Shown: in pieces, positions 47,514 through 59,169 of the stretch
Position numbering within the stretch: the first letter of the stretch is position 1
How the letters are laid out: each line of letters opens with the position of its first letter
Assembly: GCA_020721445.1 (NCBI GenBank)
Contig: DYMU01000006.1
Location: 1-64,000 of the forward strand
Source of the DNA: Gemmobacter nectariphilus
GTDB lineage: Bacteria > Pseudomonadota > Alphaproteobacteria > Rhodobacterales > Rhodobacteraceae
Length of the DNA stretch: 64,000 nucleotides
Direction: 5' to 3'
Translations under genes and position numbers: made by a program
Notes under the pieces: generated by a model
What the model saw: the letters and a program-made list of their open reading frames with translations, nothing else
Database searches by the model: none
What the model was told of the DNA's origin: nothing

Positions 47514-48254
47514 TTACCCCATGCTTTCCGCCGCAATCTGGCGCAGGGCGCGGGCGCGGGCGGGCGGGATATGGGCAATCTCGACCCCGGTCAGCACATG
47601 CAGCGTGTCCAGATCCGGGTCGATCACCGCGTGATCGCTGACCCAGCCGCCCATGCCCAGATAGGTGCGCAGCAAGGCGGGGATCTCGGCGCTGCCAGTT
47701 GCCTGCGACCAGGCGTCCAGTGACACCCGCAACGGTGCGCGCGGGCCGGGGCGCCACAGGTCAGGCGCCACGCGCGCCGACAGCAGGTGCAAGGCGGCGG
47801 CATGGCGCGCCGGGTCCGACCCCATGAAGCTGGAACAGCCAAACAGCAGCGCAATGCCCCAGTCATCGACCAGACGCGCCATCGCCGCCCAGGCCAGCCG
47901 CAGGATATCGGCATCATGCCGGTCGGGGTGCAGGCAGAACCGCCCCAATTCCATCAACGGGCCGGGATAGCTGGCCAAGCGCGACAGATCATAGAACTGC
48001 GCGCCATAGGACGCCAGAACAGCGTCCCCACGATAGACCTGCACCCGGTAACAGGCGACCAGCGTGCCTGTGTCGCGGTCTTCGACCAGCATGTGCCGGG
48101 CGGTGGCGTCAAAGGCATCGCAATCGCGGCCATCGTCACGGGCGCGGCCACGCCTTGCATAGAACGCCAGATGCCGCAGCGCCTGCGCCCGCGCCACATC
48201 CGCGTCTCCCTCGGCAAGCCGTGCCAGATACCTGCCGCGCGTCAATGGTTGCAC
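47514..48254 (-). CDS. olsB: L-ornithine N(alpha)-acyltransferase
   Basis: A 246-residue GNAT-fold protein of the 'hemolysin-like' OlsB group: 'RGRYLARLAEGDADVARAQA', 'LRHLAFYARRG', 'DAFDATARHMLVEDRDTGTL', 'SLASYPGP'-like 'SRLASYPGPLMELGRFCLHP', and 'LLFGCSSFMGSDPARHAAAL'. OlsB transfers a 3-hydroxyacyl chain from ACP to ornithine, giving lyso-ornithine lipid. Its partner OlsA is not in the window. It is divergent from msrB and ends close to the rplM promoter. Confidence 0.9.
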   Translation of the reverse strand: MQPLTRGRYLARLAEGDADVARAQALRHLAFYARRGRARDDGRDCDAFDATARHMLVEDRDTGTLVACYRVQVYRGDAVLASYGAQFYDLSRLASYPGPLMELGRFCLHPDRHDADILRLAWAAMARLVDDWGIALLFGCSSFMGSDPARHAAALHLLSARVAPDLWRPGPRAPLRVSLDAWSQATGSAEIPALLRTYLGMGGWVSDHAVIDPDLDTLHVLTGVEIAHIPPARARALRQIAAESMG

Positions 48255-48274
48255 AGGCGCCGCTCCCTTTGCCC

Positions 48275-48303
48275 TTGGCAGACGCCCTGCCCGGACCTAG
48301 ATT
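48275..48303 (+). promoter_or_regulatory. Candidate msrB promoter
   Basis: TTGGCA (48275-48280), a 17-bp spacer and TAGATT (48298-48303), about 54 bp before the msrB ATG. Confidence 0.5.
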
Positions 48304-48356
48304 CCCGCCGTGCGGTCGTTTGCAGCGGCAGCATCAGAAAACCACAGGAGGTTCGG

Positions 48357-48752
48357 ATGGACAAGGTGATCAAGTCGGATGATGAATGGCGCGCGGCGCT
48401 GTCTGATCTGGCCTTCAAGGTGACGCGCAAGCATGGCACCGAACGCGCCTTCACCCATGACGATTTTCCCAAGGCCCCCGGCACATTTCGATGCGTGTGC
48501 TGCGACGCGCCGGTGTTCGACAGCGGCACCAAGTTCGACTCGGGCACCGGCTGGCCCAGCTTTTATGCGCCGATTGCCGCCGAGAATGTCGGTGAAACGG
48601 TGGACCGCAGTTTCTTCATGCGCCGGACCGAGGTGCATTGCGCCCGCTGCGACGCGCATCTGGGACACGTGTTTCCCGATGGCCCCGCCCCAACCGGCCT
48701 GCGCTATTGCATCAACGGCGTTGCGCTGACCTTTGACCCCGAGGCCGAGTGA
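48357..48752 (+). CDS. msrB: Peptide-methionine (R)-S-oxide reductase
   Basis: A 131-residue MsrB. Zinc cysteines lie in 'FRCVCCDAPVFDSGTKFDSG' and 'VHCARCDAHLGHVF'; 'GWPSFYAPI' is the substrate loop and the catalytic Cys is in 'LRYCINGVAL'. It repairs methionine-R-sulfoxide in proteins. The start follows a strong AGGAGGT. It has no signal peptide, so it is cytoplasmic. It converges with the BamE-like gene. Confidence 0.96.
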   Translation: MDKVIKSDDEWRAALSDLAFKVTRKHGTERAFTHDDFPKAPGTFRCVCCDAPVFDSGTKFDSGTGWPSFYAPIAAENVGETVDRSFFMRRTEVHCARCDAHLGHVFPDGPAPTGLRYCINGVALTFDPEAE

Positions 48753-48764
48753 CAAGACCCCGGG

Positions 48765-49262
48765 TCAGTTGCCCAGAATCTGGCCCGGATTGACACGACC
48801 AAAGTTTGAGAACAGTCGGCGCAGCACGCTCATGCCCTTGACGTTGGACTCTGTCACCCGGCGTGACAGCGGCACGATCTGGCCGCGCTCCATGCCGAAA
48901 CGCTCGACGTTTTGCAACACGCCCGCCTCGGAAAACGTCAGGGCAACCACCTGACGGTCAAGCTCTTTTGGCGGATAGGCGCCTTTGTATTCCCAGCGGC
49001 TTTGCACGTAGAACCAGCCGGTGTCATTCAACAGCCCCGAGGCCGAGGGCCGCCCGACCTTGGGGGCCACGGTTTCGCGGGTGTCGGTGCCGACCACAAG
49101 CTGGGCAAGGTCTTCTTCCACCGGAACATAGCCATGATTGCGATAAACCGCAGCGCAGGCTGCAAGGCTGGCGGCAAGGCCCAGCATCACCAGGCCCCGT
49201 GCCCACCGGGCCAGAACCGATGGACCCGTGGTCCGGTCGCGCTTTGATGTCGTCACTGGCAT
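48765..49262 (-). CDS. bamE: BamE (SmpA/OmlA)-like outer membrane lipoprotein
   Basis: A 165-residue lipoprotein. After a basic N terminus the signal segment 'VMLGLAASLAACAAVYRNHG' contains the lipobox with Cys at about 36. The mature domain has the BamE pattern 'LVVGTDTRETVAPKVGRPSA', 'DTGWFYVQSRWEYKG' and 'DRQVVALTFSEAGVLQNVER'. BamE is an accessory of the BAM beta-barrel assembly machine at the outer membrane. The start at 49262 (MPVTTSKRD) is chosen because a further upstream ATG adds unrelated residues. It is divergent from the YceD/DUF177 gene; the 211-bp gap shows no clear motif. Confidence 0.88.
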   Translation of the reverse strand: MPVTTSKRDRTTGPSVLARWARGLVMLGLAASLAACAAVYRNHGYVPVEEDLAQLVVGTDTRETVAPKVGRPSASGLLNDTGWFYVQSRWEYKGAYPPKELDRQVVALTFSEAGVLQNVERFGMERGQIVPLSRRVTESNVKGMSVLRRLFSNFGRVNPGQILGN

Positions 49263-49473
49263 CCGTGTCAATCCTTGCTCGGCCCCGACGCGCACCTGCC
49301 GTGCGTCGCCCAAGACGTCTGCCTGCCTTGCAGCACTTGCCAAGCCGGCCTGTGCCGCTTAGGTGCGAAAGACAACAAACCGTCTCCTGACACAAAGGCT
49401 TACAGAAACACGTGCGCCGGTTCAAGAATGGAACGCGTGTCGGTCTGTCAGCCGCTTTGATCCGAGGGTCATC

Positions 49474-50064
49474 ATGGCAAAACTGCCCCAATCCCCCGCC
49501 GCATCGCCCGCCACGCCCGAACTGTCGCTGCGCCACCCGTTGCGCAGCGCGGCGCTGTCCAGCCGCAAGCCCACCCGCTTTGACCTGACGCCCGATGCCG
49601 CCACCCGCGCCGCTATCGCCCACAGCCTTGGCCTGCTGGAGGTGCCTGCCCTGCATTTCAAGGGCGAAATCCGCCCCTTGAGCGCGCAGGATTTCGTGCT
49701 GGAGGCCGAGTTGCAGGCCAAGGTGGTGCAGGCCTGTGCCATCACCCTTGCCCCGGTTCCGGCCAAGCTGCGCGAAACCGTTGTCCGGCGTTATATCCGC
49801 GACTGGCAAGACCCGCAGGGCGACGAGATCGAGATGCCCGAAGACGACAGTGCCGAGGCCCTGCCCGAAGTGATCGACCCCGGTGCCGTGGCGATCGAGG
49901 CGCTGCTGCTGGCGCTGCCGCTGTATCCGCGCGCGCCGGGGGCCGAGCTTGGCCGCCTGGACGCGGCCCCGCCCGGTGCTGCGCCGATCAGCGACGCCGA
50001 CCTGAAACCCTTTGCCGGTCTGGTAGCCTTGAAGGGGCGGCTGGAAGGCGACGACAAAGCCTAG
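49474..50064 (+). CDS. YceD/DUF177-family protein
   Basis: A 196-residue protein of the DUF177 family: 'LSLRHPLRSAALSSRKPTRF', 'LTPDAATRAAIAHSLGLLEV', 'LHFKGEIRPLSAQDFVLEAE' and 'VVQACAITLAPVPAKLRETV', then an acidic centre 'EIEMPEDDSAEALPEVIDPG' followed by 'VAIEALLLALPLYPRAPGAE'. DUF177 genes sit next to rpmF widely, and the family has been linked to 23S rRNA accumulation and ribosome biogenesis. This is the first gene of the rpmF-plsX-fabH-ihfA-merR cluster. Confidence 0.9.
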   Translation: MAKLPQSPAASPATPELSLRHPLRSAALSSRKPTRFDLTPDAATRAAIAHSLGLLEVPALHFKGEIRPLSAQDFVLEAELQAKVVQACAITLAPVPAKLRETVVRRYIRDWQDPQGDEIEMPEDDSAEALPEVIDPGAVAIEALLLALPLYPRAPGAELGRLDAAPPGAAPISDADLKPFAGLVALKGRLEGDDKA

Positions 50065-50088
50065 TCGGCGCAGCCGGACAGAAAGCGC

Positions 50089-50116
50089 TTGCGCCCCCAA
50101 GAATTCCGGCTATGTT
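50089..50116 (+). promoter_or_regulatory. Candidate rpmF promoter
   Basis: TTGCGC (50089-50094), a 16-bp spacer and TATGTT (50111-50116), inside the 156-bp gap between the DUF177 gene and rpmF. A short GGGGCCTGTCCCC hairpin lies closer to rpmF. Confidence 0.4.
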
Positions 50117-50220
50117 TCGCGCCTCATTCGGGGTGTGGCGGCACGCCCCCGGCGGCTTTGCTCGCTTGAAGAATCGTCATAGAAAACAGGGGCCTGTCCC
50201 CACTACCCAAAGGTCGCGAC

Positions 50221-50427
50221 ATGGCTGTCCCGCAGAACCGAGTCACAAAATCCAAGCGTAACATGCGTCGTGCCCATGACGCATTGGTTGCCGGAAACCC
50301 CGCTGAATGCCCGAACTGTGGCGAATTGAAGCGTCCGCATCACGTGTGCGGCGCTTGCGGCCACTACGATGCCCGTGAAGTCGTGGCGACGACCACTGAG
50401 GTCGATCTTGACGAGGACGCGGCGTAA
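50221..50427 (+). CDS. rpmF: 50S ribosomal protein L32
   Basis: A 68-residue L32: '[20 protein letters not shown]' is the canonical start, and the zinc-ribbon cysteines are in '[20 protein letters not shown]' (four-Cys type). The C-terminal 'EVDLDEDAA' is usual for Rhodobacterales. It precedes plsX by 23 bp. Confidence 0.98.
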   Translation: MAVPQNRVTKSKRNMRRAHDALVAGNPAECPNCGELKRPHHVCGACGHYDAREVVATTTEVDLDEDAA

Positions 50428-50450
50428 GCCGCGGCCAGACAGCACCCGCC

Positions 50451-51578
50451 ATGTCGAAGGAACGGCAATATCCTGCGACGGATACGCGTGACGGCGGGTC
50501 TTCCATAGTCATTTCGGTAGATGCCATGGGCGGCGACCGTGGGCCGGCAGCGGTTGTTGCCGGTCTTGGTCTGTCTGCCGCCAAGAACCCGGATGTGGCG
50601 TTCATCTTGCATGGCAATGCGGCCGAGTTGGCGCCGCTGATCGCGCGCCACGCCGGTCTGGCCGACCGCGTGACGGTGGTGCATGCCGACCGGGTGGTCG
50701 AGATGACCGACAAACCCAGTCAGGTGATGCGCCATGGCGAGGGCACCTCGATGTGGGCGGCGATTGACAGCGTGAAGTCTGGGCAGGCGCAGGCCGCCGT
50801 GTCCTGTGGCAACACCGGCGCGCTGATGGCGGTCGCGATGATCCGGCTGCGCAAGGTGGCCGGGGTCAACCGCCCGGCCATCGCGTGCCTGTGGCCCAGC
50901 CGCAACCCCGGTGGTTTCAACGTGATGCTGGATGTCGGCGCCGGGATCGAGGCCGAGGCCGAAGACCTGTTGCAATTCGCCACGATGGGTGCGGCTTACG
51001 CGCGGATCGGCCTTGCCCTGTCGCGCCCGCGCATCGGCCTGCTGAATGTCGGCACCGAAGAGCACAAGGGCCGCGCCGAACTGAAACAGGCGCACGACCG
51101 GATGACCGAAGCCGCCGAAGCGGGCGGCTTCGATTTCGTCGGGTTCGTCGAAGGCGGCGATATTCCGTCCGACCGGGTCGATGTGATCGTGACCGACGGT
51201 TTTACCGGCAATATCGCGCTGAAAACCGGCGAAGGCACCGCCAAGCTGATCTCGGAACTGCTGCGCGAGGCGTTCGGGGCCGGACTTTTGTCGAAATTCG
51301 CCGCCCTGCTGGCGCTGAATTCGCTGAAACGGCTACAAAAACGCATTGATCCGCGACGGGTGAATGGCGGGGTGTTCCTTGGCCTGAACGGCACGGTCGT
51401 CAAATCGCACGGCTCGGCCGATGACACCGGGGTTGCCGCTGCCATTGGCCTTGCCATTCAACTGGCGCGCACCGGCTTTGTCGAGCGTCTGGCGGCGCGG
51501 GTCGCGTCCACCGGGCGAAAGCCGATGGCAACAGCAGAAACGGCGCTGGTCGCCATGGGAGACAGGCACCAATCATGA
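50451..51578 (+). CDS. plsX: Phosphate acyltransferase PlsX
   Basis: A 375-residue PlsX. 'VISVDAMGGDRGPAAVVAGL' is the family signature; 'ATDTRD' is an N-terminal extension. Further blocks are 'VHADRVVEMTDKPSQVMRHG', 'CGNTGALMAVAMIRLRKVAG', 'VLDVGAGIEAEAEDL', 'LLNVGTEEHKG' and 'VDVIVTDGFTGNIALKTGEG'. It makes acyl-phosphate from acyl-ACP for phospholipid synthesis. It overlaps fabH by 4 bp. Confidence 0.97.
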   Translation: MSKERQYPATDTRDGGSSIVISVDAMGGDRGPAAVVAGLGLSAAKNPDVAFILHGNAAELAPLIARHAGLADRVTVVHADRVVEMTDKPSQVMRHGEGTSMWAAIDSVKSGQAQAAVSCGNTGALMAVAMIRLRKVAGVNRPAIACLWPSRNPGGFNVMLDVGAGIEAEAEDLLQFATMGAAYARIGLALSRPRIGLLNVGTEEHKGRAELKQAHDRMTEAAEAGGFDFVGFVEGGDIPSDRVDVIVTDGFTGNIALKTGEGTAKLISELLREAFGAGLLSKFAALLALNSLKRLQKRIDPRRVNGGVFLGLNGTVVKSHGSADDTGVAAAIGLAIQLARTGFVERLAARVASTGRKPMATAETALVAMGDRHQS

Positions 51579-52546
51579 CAATCCGCGCCGTGGTGATCGG
51601 TGTCGGGCATTATTTGCCCGTCCGCGTTGTGACCAATGCCGAGATGGAGACATTTGTCGATACCACCGACGAATGGATCCGCACGCGATCAGGCATCGAG
51701 CGGCGGCATTTCGCGGCAGAAGGTGAGACCACGTCGCAGATGGCCAGCCATGCGGCGCGTGCCGCGCTTGCCGATGCCGGTTTGCTGCCCGATGACATCG
51801 ACGCCATCATTCTGGCCACCTCCACCGCCGATCTGACTTTTCCTTCGGCCGCCACCATGGTGCAGGGCGAGTTGGGCATGACCCGGGGCTTTGCCTTTGA
51901 CGTGCAGGCGGTTTGCGCCGGATTCGTCTTTGCCTTGACCACGGCCAATGCGCTGATCGTCTCGGGCCAGGCCCGGCGGGTGCTGGTGATCGGTGCCGAA
52001 GCCTTCAGCCGCCTGATGGACTGGACCGACCGCTCGACCTGCGTCCTGTTCGGGGATGGTGCGGGTGCCCTGGTGCTGGAGGCGCAGACCGGCACCGGCA
52101 GCCCGGCCGATCGCGGCATTCTGGCCAGCGACCTGCACTCGGATGGCCGGTTTCGTGACCTGCTTTATGTCGATGGCGGCACCAGCACCGGCACCACCGG
52201 CAAGCTGCGCATGCTGGGCAAAGAGGTTTTCCGCCATGCCGTTGAAAAGCTGGCACAAACCGCCCATGCCAGTCTGGACAAGGCCGGTCTGATCAGCGCC
52301 GATGTTGACTGGATCGTGCCGCATCAGGCCAATATCCGCATCATCGAAGGCACCGCCAAGAAGATGCAACTGCCGATGGATCATGTGGTGGTCACCGTGC
52401 AAGATCACGGCAACACCTCGGCGGCATCCATCCCGCTGGCGCTGTCGGTCGGCAAGGCGCGCGGCCAGATCAAACCCGGCGATCTTCTGGTGACCGAGGC
52501 GATTGGCGGCGGTCTGGCCTGGGGGTCGGTGGTTCTTCGCTGGTAA
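51575..52546 (+). CDS. fabH: 3-oxoacyl-ACP synthase III (KAS III)
   Basis: A 323-residue FabH. The catalytic triad is readable: Cys114 in 'VCAGFVFALTTA', His250 in 'VPHQANIRIIEG' and Asn280 in 'DHGNTSAASIPLAL'. 'TDEWIRTRSGIERRHFAAEG' is the usual N-terminal block. It starts fatty-acid synthesis by condensing acetyl-CoA with malonyl-ACP. Translationally coupled to plsX. Confidence 0.98.
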   Translation: MTIRAVVIGVGHYLPVRVVTNAEMETFVDTTDEWIRTRSGIERRHFAAEGETTSQMASHAARAALADAGLLPDDIDAIILATSTADLTFPSAATMVQGELGMTRGFAFDVQAVCAGFVFALTTANALIVSGQARRVLVIGAEAFSRLMDWTDRSTCVLFGDGAGALVLEAQTGTGSPADRGILASDLHSDGRFRDLLYVDGGTSTGTTGKLRMLGKEVFRHAVEKLAQTAHASLDKAGLISADVDWIVPHQANIRIIEGTAKKMQLPMDHVVVTVQDHGNTSAASIPLALSVGKARGQIKPGDLLVTEAIGGGLAWGSVVLRW

Positions 52547-52634
52547 AGCGATTTAACTACACCGCCCAAGCCTCTGATATTGACTCGCAAATCGGGTGGG
52601 CGCATCCTTTCGCAAAAAGCCGGGGGATGGACGA

Positions 52635-52937
52635 ATGAGTGAAAAGACCTTGACGCGGATGGACCTGTCGGAAGCGGTGTTTCGCGAAGTTGGCCTCAGC
52701 CGCAATGAATCGTCGCAATTGGTGGAATCGGTCCTGTTGCACATGTCCAACGCGCTTGCGGCGGGCGAACAGGTCAAGATTTCCTCGTTCGGCACGTTCT
52801 CGGTGCGCGACAAGTCGGCCCGTGTCGGACGCAACCCCAAGACCGGCGATGAGGTTCCGATCAGCCCGCGCCGGGTTCTGACGTTTCGGCCGTCGCATCT
52901 GATGCGTGACCGGGTCGCCGCCGGCAAAAAGACGTAA
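52635..52937 (+). CDS. ihfA: Integration host factor subunit alpha
   Basis: A 100-residue HU/IHF protein. '[20 protein letters not shown]' and '[20 protein letters not shown]' form the dimer body; the DNA-intercalating arm reads '[20 protein letters not shown]'. The ihfA-merR order after fabH is the standard alphaproteobacterial and E. coli-like arrangement. The ATG at 52635 has GGGGATGGA upstream. Confidence 0.95.
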   Translation: MSEKTLTRMDLSEAVFREVGLSRNESSQLVESVLLHMSNALAAGEQVKISSFGTFSVRDKSARVGRNPKTGDEVPISPRRVLTFRPSHLMRDRVAAGKKT

Positions 52938-52961
52938 TCGAACAAGAGGAGCGCGTGGCGC

Positions 52962-53894
52962 ATGCAAAAATCGCCCGACGCCTTCCGCACGATTTCCGAA
53001 GTGGCCGAGCTGCTGGAAACCCCGGCCCATGTGCTGCGGTTCTGGGAAAGCCGGTTTCCGCAGATCCGCCCGGTCAAGCGGGCCGGCGGGCGGCGCTACT
53101 ATCGCCCGGCCGATGTGGCGCTGCTGACCGGTATCAGGCGGCTGCTGCACGATGAGGGGATGACAATCCGCGGCGTGCAGAAAATACTGCGCGAACAAGG
53201 GGTTCAGCACGTATCGGGCGTTGTGGACGATCTGGACACCGCCGAAGATGACGCCGCCATCGAAGCCGCGGTGACGGCCTCGGTCGGGACGACTGACGGG
53301 ACGGTAGGCGTGACCCCAGCCGTCGCAGACAGCGCGCAGGTGATCGACCTGCAAACCGCGCTGCGACAGGTGCCTGACCATGCGGCCGAGGCGGATGCCA
53401 AACGCGCCCCCGGTAACGATGCCCCGCCCGTCTTGCACGCCCCGCCCGTCTTGCCCGCCGTAACCGAGGGGACTGACCTGTTTTCCCGTCTGCCCGCAGC
53501 GGAACCGCAAGATCAGGCCCCCGCCCTGCCCGACGTGTCCGAGGCCCCGATGGCGGTATGGGCCGAAGAGACCGCTCAGGATGTAGCCCCATTCCCGCCA
53601 AGCCCCGATGCCCAAAAGGCGGCTGCGCCGGCGTCTGCAACTGCCGCTGTCGCATCTGGCCACCCCACCCCGGTTGCTCCGCCGCCGGCGCCTGCCCCGG
53701 TGATGACCAACTCGCCGCAGACGGACCCGAACCTGACAGACCCGAATCCTGTCGCCCCAACTCTGGCGCAACGTCTGCGCGCCACCCGGGCCAAGACGCT
53801 GTCACTTGATACCCGCGCCACCTTGGCCGCCCTGCGCGATGCGGCACAGGTCTTGCGTGACCGGATGACCGCTGCGCCGCGTGGTCCGCTCTAG
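52962..53894 (+). CDS. MerR-family regulator with a long low-complexity tail
   Basis: A 310-residue protein. The N-terminal MerR winged helix (about 8-80) reads '[20 protein letters not shown]', '[20 protein letters not shown]' and '[19 protein letters not shown]'. The rest (about 90-275) is an Asp/Ala/Pro-rich linker with an 18-bp tandem repeat ([12 protein letters not shown]), followed by an Arg/Leu-rich C-terminal segment '[20 protein letters not shown]'. It lacks effector cysteines. The ihfA-merR position is conserved, but its targets are not known to me. It is 24 bp after ihfA. Confidence 0.9.
   Translation: MQKSPDAFRTISEVAELLETPAHVLRFWESRFPQIRPVKRAGGRRYYRPADVALLTGIRRLLHDEGMTIRGVQKILREQGVQHVSGVVDDLDTAEDDAAIEAAVTASVGTTDGTVGVTPAVADSAQVIDLQTALRQVPDHAAEADAKRAPGNDAPPVLHAPPVLPAVTEGTDLFSRLPAAEPQDQAPALPDVSEAPMAVWAEETAQDVAPFPPSPDAQKAAAPASATAAVASGHPTPVAPPPAPAPVMTNSPQTDPNLTDPNPVAPTLAQRLRATRAKTLSLDTRATLAALRDAAQVLRDRMTAAPRGPL
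53421..53456 (+). repeat. 18-bp tandem repeat (x2) inside the merR gene
   Basis: GCCCCGCCCGTCTTGCAC (53421-53438) followed by a copy with one change (53439-53456). In frame, encoding [12 protein letters not shown]. Confidence 0.85.
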
Positions 53895-53930
53895 GCCCGG
53901 CCGGATCGGGGGAACCTGGTGCTTTCCCGC

Positions 53931-53958
53931 TTGTGCCGCCCGCGAATATCAGTATGTA
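53931..53958 (+). promoter_or_regulatory. Candidate tRNA-Pro promoter
   Basis: TTGTGC (53931-53936), a 16-bp spacer and TATGTA (53953-53958). The expected transcription start would be a few bases before the mature tRNA 5' end. Confidence 0.5.
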
Positions 53959-53970
53959 TCCCCGCATGTT

Positions 53971-54048
53971 CGGGCCGTAGCGCAGCCTGGTTAGCGCGTC
54001 CGTCTGGGGGGCGGAAGGTCGAGAGTTCGAATCTCTCCGGCCCGACCA
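53971..54048 (+). tRNA. tRNA-Pro (anticodon GGG)
   Basis: A full cloverleaf is readable: acceptor CGGGCCG/CGGCCCG (7 bp), D stem GCGC/GCGC, anticodon stem TCCGT/GCGGA with loop CTGGGGG (anticodon GGG at 54006-54008), T stem GAGAG/CTCTC with TTCGAAT loop, discriminator A and an encoded CCA (54046-54048). GGG reads CCC/CCU proline codons. Confidence 0.97.
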
Positions 54049-54054
54049 TTACCA

Positions 54055-54098
54055 AAACCGCCCGCTTGGTCTTGCACCTTGCGGGCGGTTTGTGTTTT
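54055..54098 (+). terminator. Intrinsic terminator between tRNA-Pro and the dCTP deaminase gene
   Basis: An 11-bp stem AAACCGCCCGC/GCGGGCGGTTT (54055-54065 with 54081-54091), a 15-nt loop and a T-rich tail GTGTTTT (54092-54098). The deaminase ATG begins only 21 bases later. Confidence 0.9.
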
Positions 54099-54118
54099 CA
54101 GCCTTGGGGGAACTGCGC

Positions 54119-55195
54119 ATGATCGGCACCGGGGTTCTTGCCGCCCAACATCTGCGCCAGATGATTGTGGCGGGCAGCATCAGCGCCACGCCCGCCATCC
54201 TGCCCGGCCAGGTGCAGCCTGCCAGCCTTGACCTGCGCCTGGGACAGACGGCCCACCGGGTCCGCGCGTCATTCCTTGCCGGCAAGGGCTGCCCGGTGGC
54301 GGATCGTGTGGCCGAGTTCGAGATGCACCGGATGGACCTGAGCCAGGGCGCGGTGCTGGAGAAAGGCTGCGTCTATGTCATCCCGCTGATGGAGCGGCTG
54401 TCGCTGCCCGCGGGCCTGTCGGCGGTGGCCAATGCCAAATCCTCGACCGGGCGGCTGGATCTCTTGACCCGATTGATCACCGATGGCGGGGTCGAGTTTG
54501 ACCGCATCCCCGAAGGCTATGACGGCCCGCTTTATGCCGAGGTCTGCCCCCGGTCGTTTTCGGTGCTGGTGCGCGCAGGCCAGCGCCTGAACCAGATCCG
54601 TTTTCGCGCGGGCCAGGCCGTGCTGTCTGACGCCGATCTGGCCGCGCTGCACCGGGTCGAGCCTTTGGTCAACGGCACCCCGGTGATTTCCGAAGGACTG
54701 GGCTTTTCGGTCGATCTGCGCCCAGCACAGGGTGATCTGGTCGGCTACCGCGCCAAGCCCCATACCGGGGTGATTGATCTGGACCGGATCGGCCACTACC
54801 CAGCGGCCGAGTTCTGGGAGGAAATCCGCACCCGCGATGGCCGCATCATCCTTGACCCTGGCGCGTTCTACATTCTGGTCAGCCAAGAGGCCGTGACCAT
54901 CCCGCCCGACTATGCCGCCGAAATGGCCCCCTATCTGGCGATGGTGGGAGAGTTCCGGGTGCATTACGCGGGTTTTTTCGACCCCGGTTTCGGCCACGCG
55001 GCGGCGGGCGGGGCTGGCTCTCGCGGTGTGCTGGAAGTGCGCTGCCACGAGGCCCCTTTCGTGCTGGAGCACGGTCAGGTGGTGGGGCGGCTGGTCTATG
55101 AGCGCATGGCCGAGCGTCCCGATGCGCTTTATGGCGAAAAGATCGCGTCAAATTATCAGGGCCAGGGCCTGAAACTGGCCAAGCAGTTCCGCTGA
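54119..55195 (+). CDS. dcd: 2'-deoxycytidine 5'-triphosphate deaminase, long double-domain type
   Basis: A 358-residue protein, about twice the length of E. coli Dcd (193). It shows the alphaproteobacterial form with two dUTPase-like halves: 'ASLDLRLGQTAHRVRASFLA', 'GLSAVANAKSSTGRLDLLTR' (with the Ser/Arg pair of the active site) and 'YAEVCPRSFSVLVRAGQRLN' in the first, 'RIILDPGAFYILVSQEAVTI' and 'MVGEFRVHYAGFFDPGFGHA' in the second. It deaminates dCTP to dUTP for thymidylate synthesis. The start at 54119 is preceded by GGGGGAA. Preceded by a tRNA terminator, its expression depends on read-through or an unseen promoter. Confidence 0.92.
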   Translation: MIGTGVLAAQHLRQMIVAGSISATPAILPGQVQPASLDLRLGQTAHRVRASFLAGKGCPVADRVAEFEMHRMDLSQGAVLEKGCVYVIPLMERLSLPAGLSAVANAKSSTGRLDLLTRLITDGGVEFDRIPEGYDGPLYAEVCPRSFSVLVRAGQRLNQIRFRAGQAVLSDADLAALHRVEPLVNGTPVISEGLGFSVDLRPAQGDLVGYRAKPHTGVIDLDRIGHYPAAEFWEEIRTRDGRIILDPGAFYILVSQEAVTIPPDYAAEMAPYLAMVGEFRVHYAGFFDPGFGHAAAGGAGSRGVLEVRCHEAPFVLEHGQVVGRLVYERMAERPDALYGEKIASNYQGQGLKLAKQFR

Positions 55196-55239
55196 CCCGC
55201 CGCGTCGCCGCCTTTCTTGCCCCCAACCCCCCACCCTCT

Positions 55240-55262
55240 CCCTCCCCCACAAGGGGGGAGGG
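55240..55262. terminator. CCCTCCCCC/GGGGGAGGG hairpin
   Basis: A 9-bp stem (55240-55248 with 55254-55262), in the same family as the hairpin at 4175-4196 but in the opposite orientation with respect to its Pyr-rich flank. It lies 44 bp after dcd. Confidence 0.55.
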
Positions 55263-55304
55263 AAGCGTCAGGCGGGGCAATGTGAACGCCAGATGGCCGA
55301 TGTG

Positions 55305-55389
55305 CGCCTCCGGCGGGAGTATTTCAAAAGCAGCAATGCACAGGGCACGATTGTTGATTGCTGCTTGAAAAATACTCCCGCCGGAGGCG
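55305..55389. repeat. Head-to-head pair of GGAGTATTT-type elements (large inverted repeat)
   Basis: Arm 1 (55305-55337) begins CGCCTCCGGCGGGAGTATTT and ends AAGCAGCAAT; arm 2 (55357-55389) is its near-perfect reverse complement, with only a small CTTTTGA/CTTGAAA difference. The spacer is 19 nt. Each arm has the orientation expected for the gene whose 3' end it faces: dcd (plus) and pgm (minus). Confidence 0.85.
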
Positions 55390-55402
55390 ACCGCGACCTG
55401 CC

Positions 55403-59165
<3,763 letters not shown>

Positions 59166-59169
<4 letters not shown>

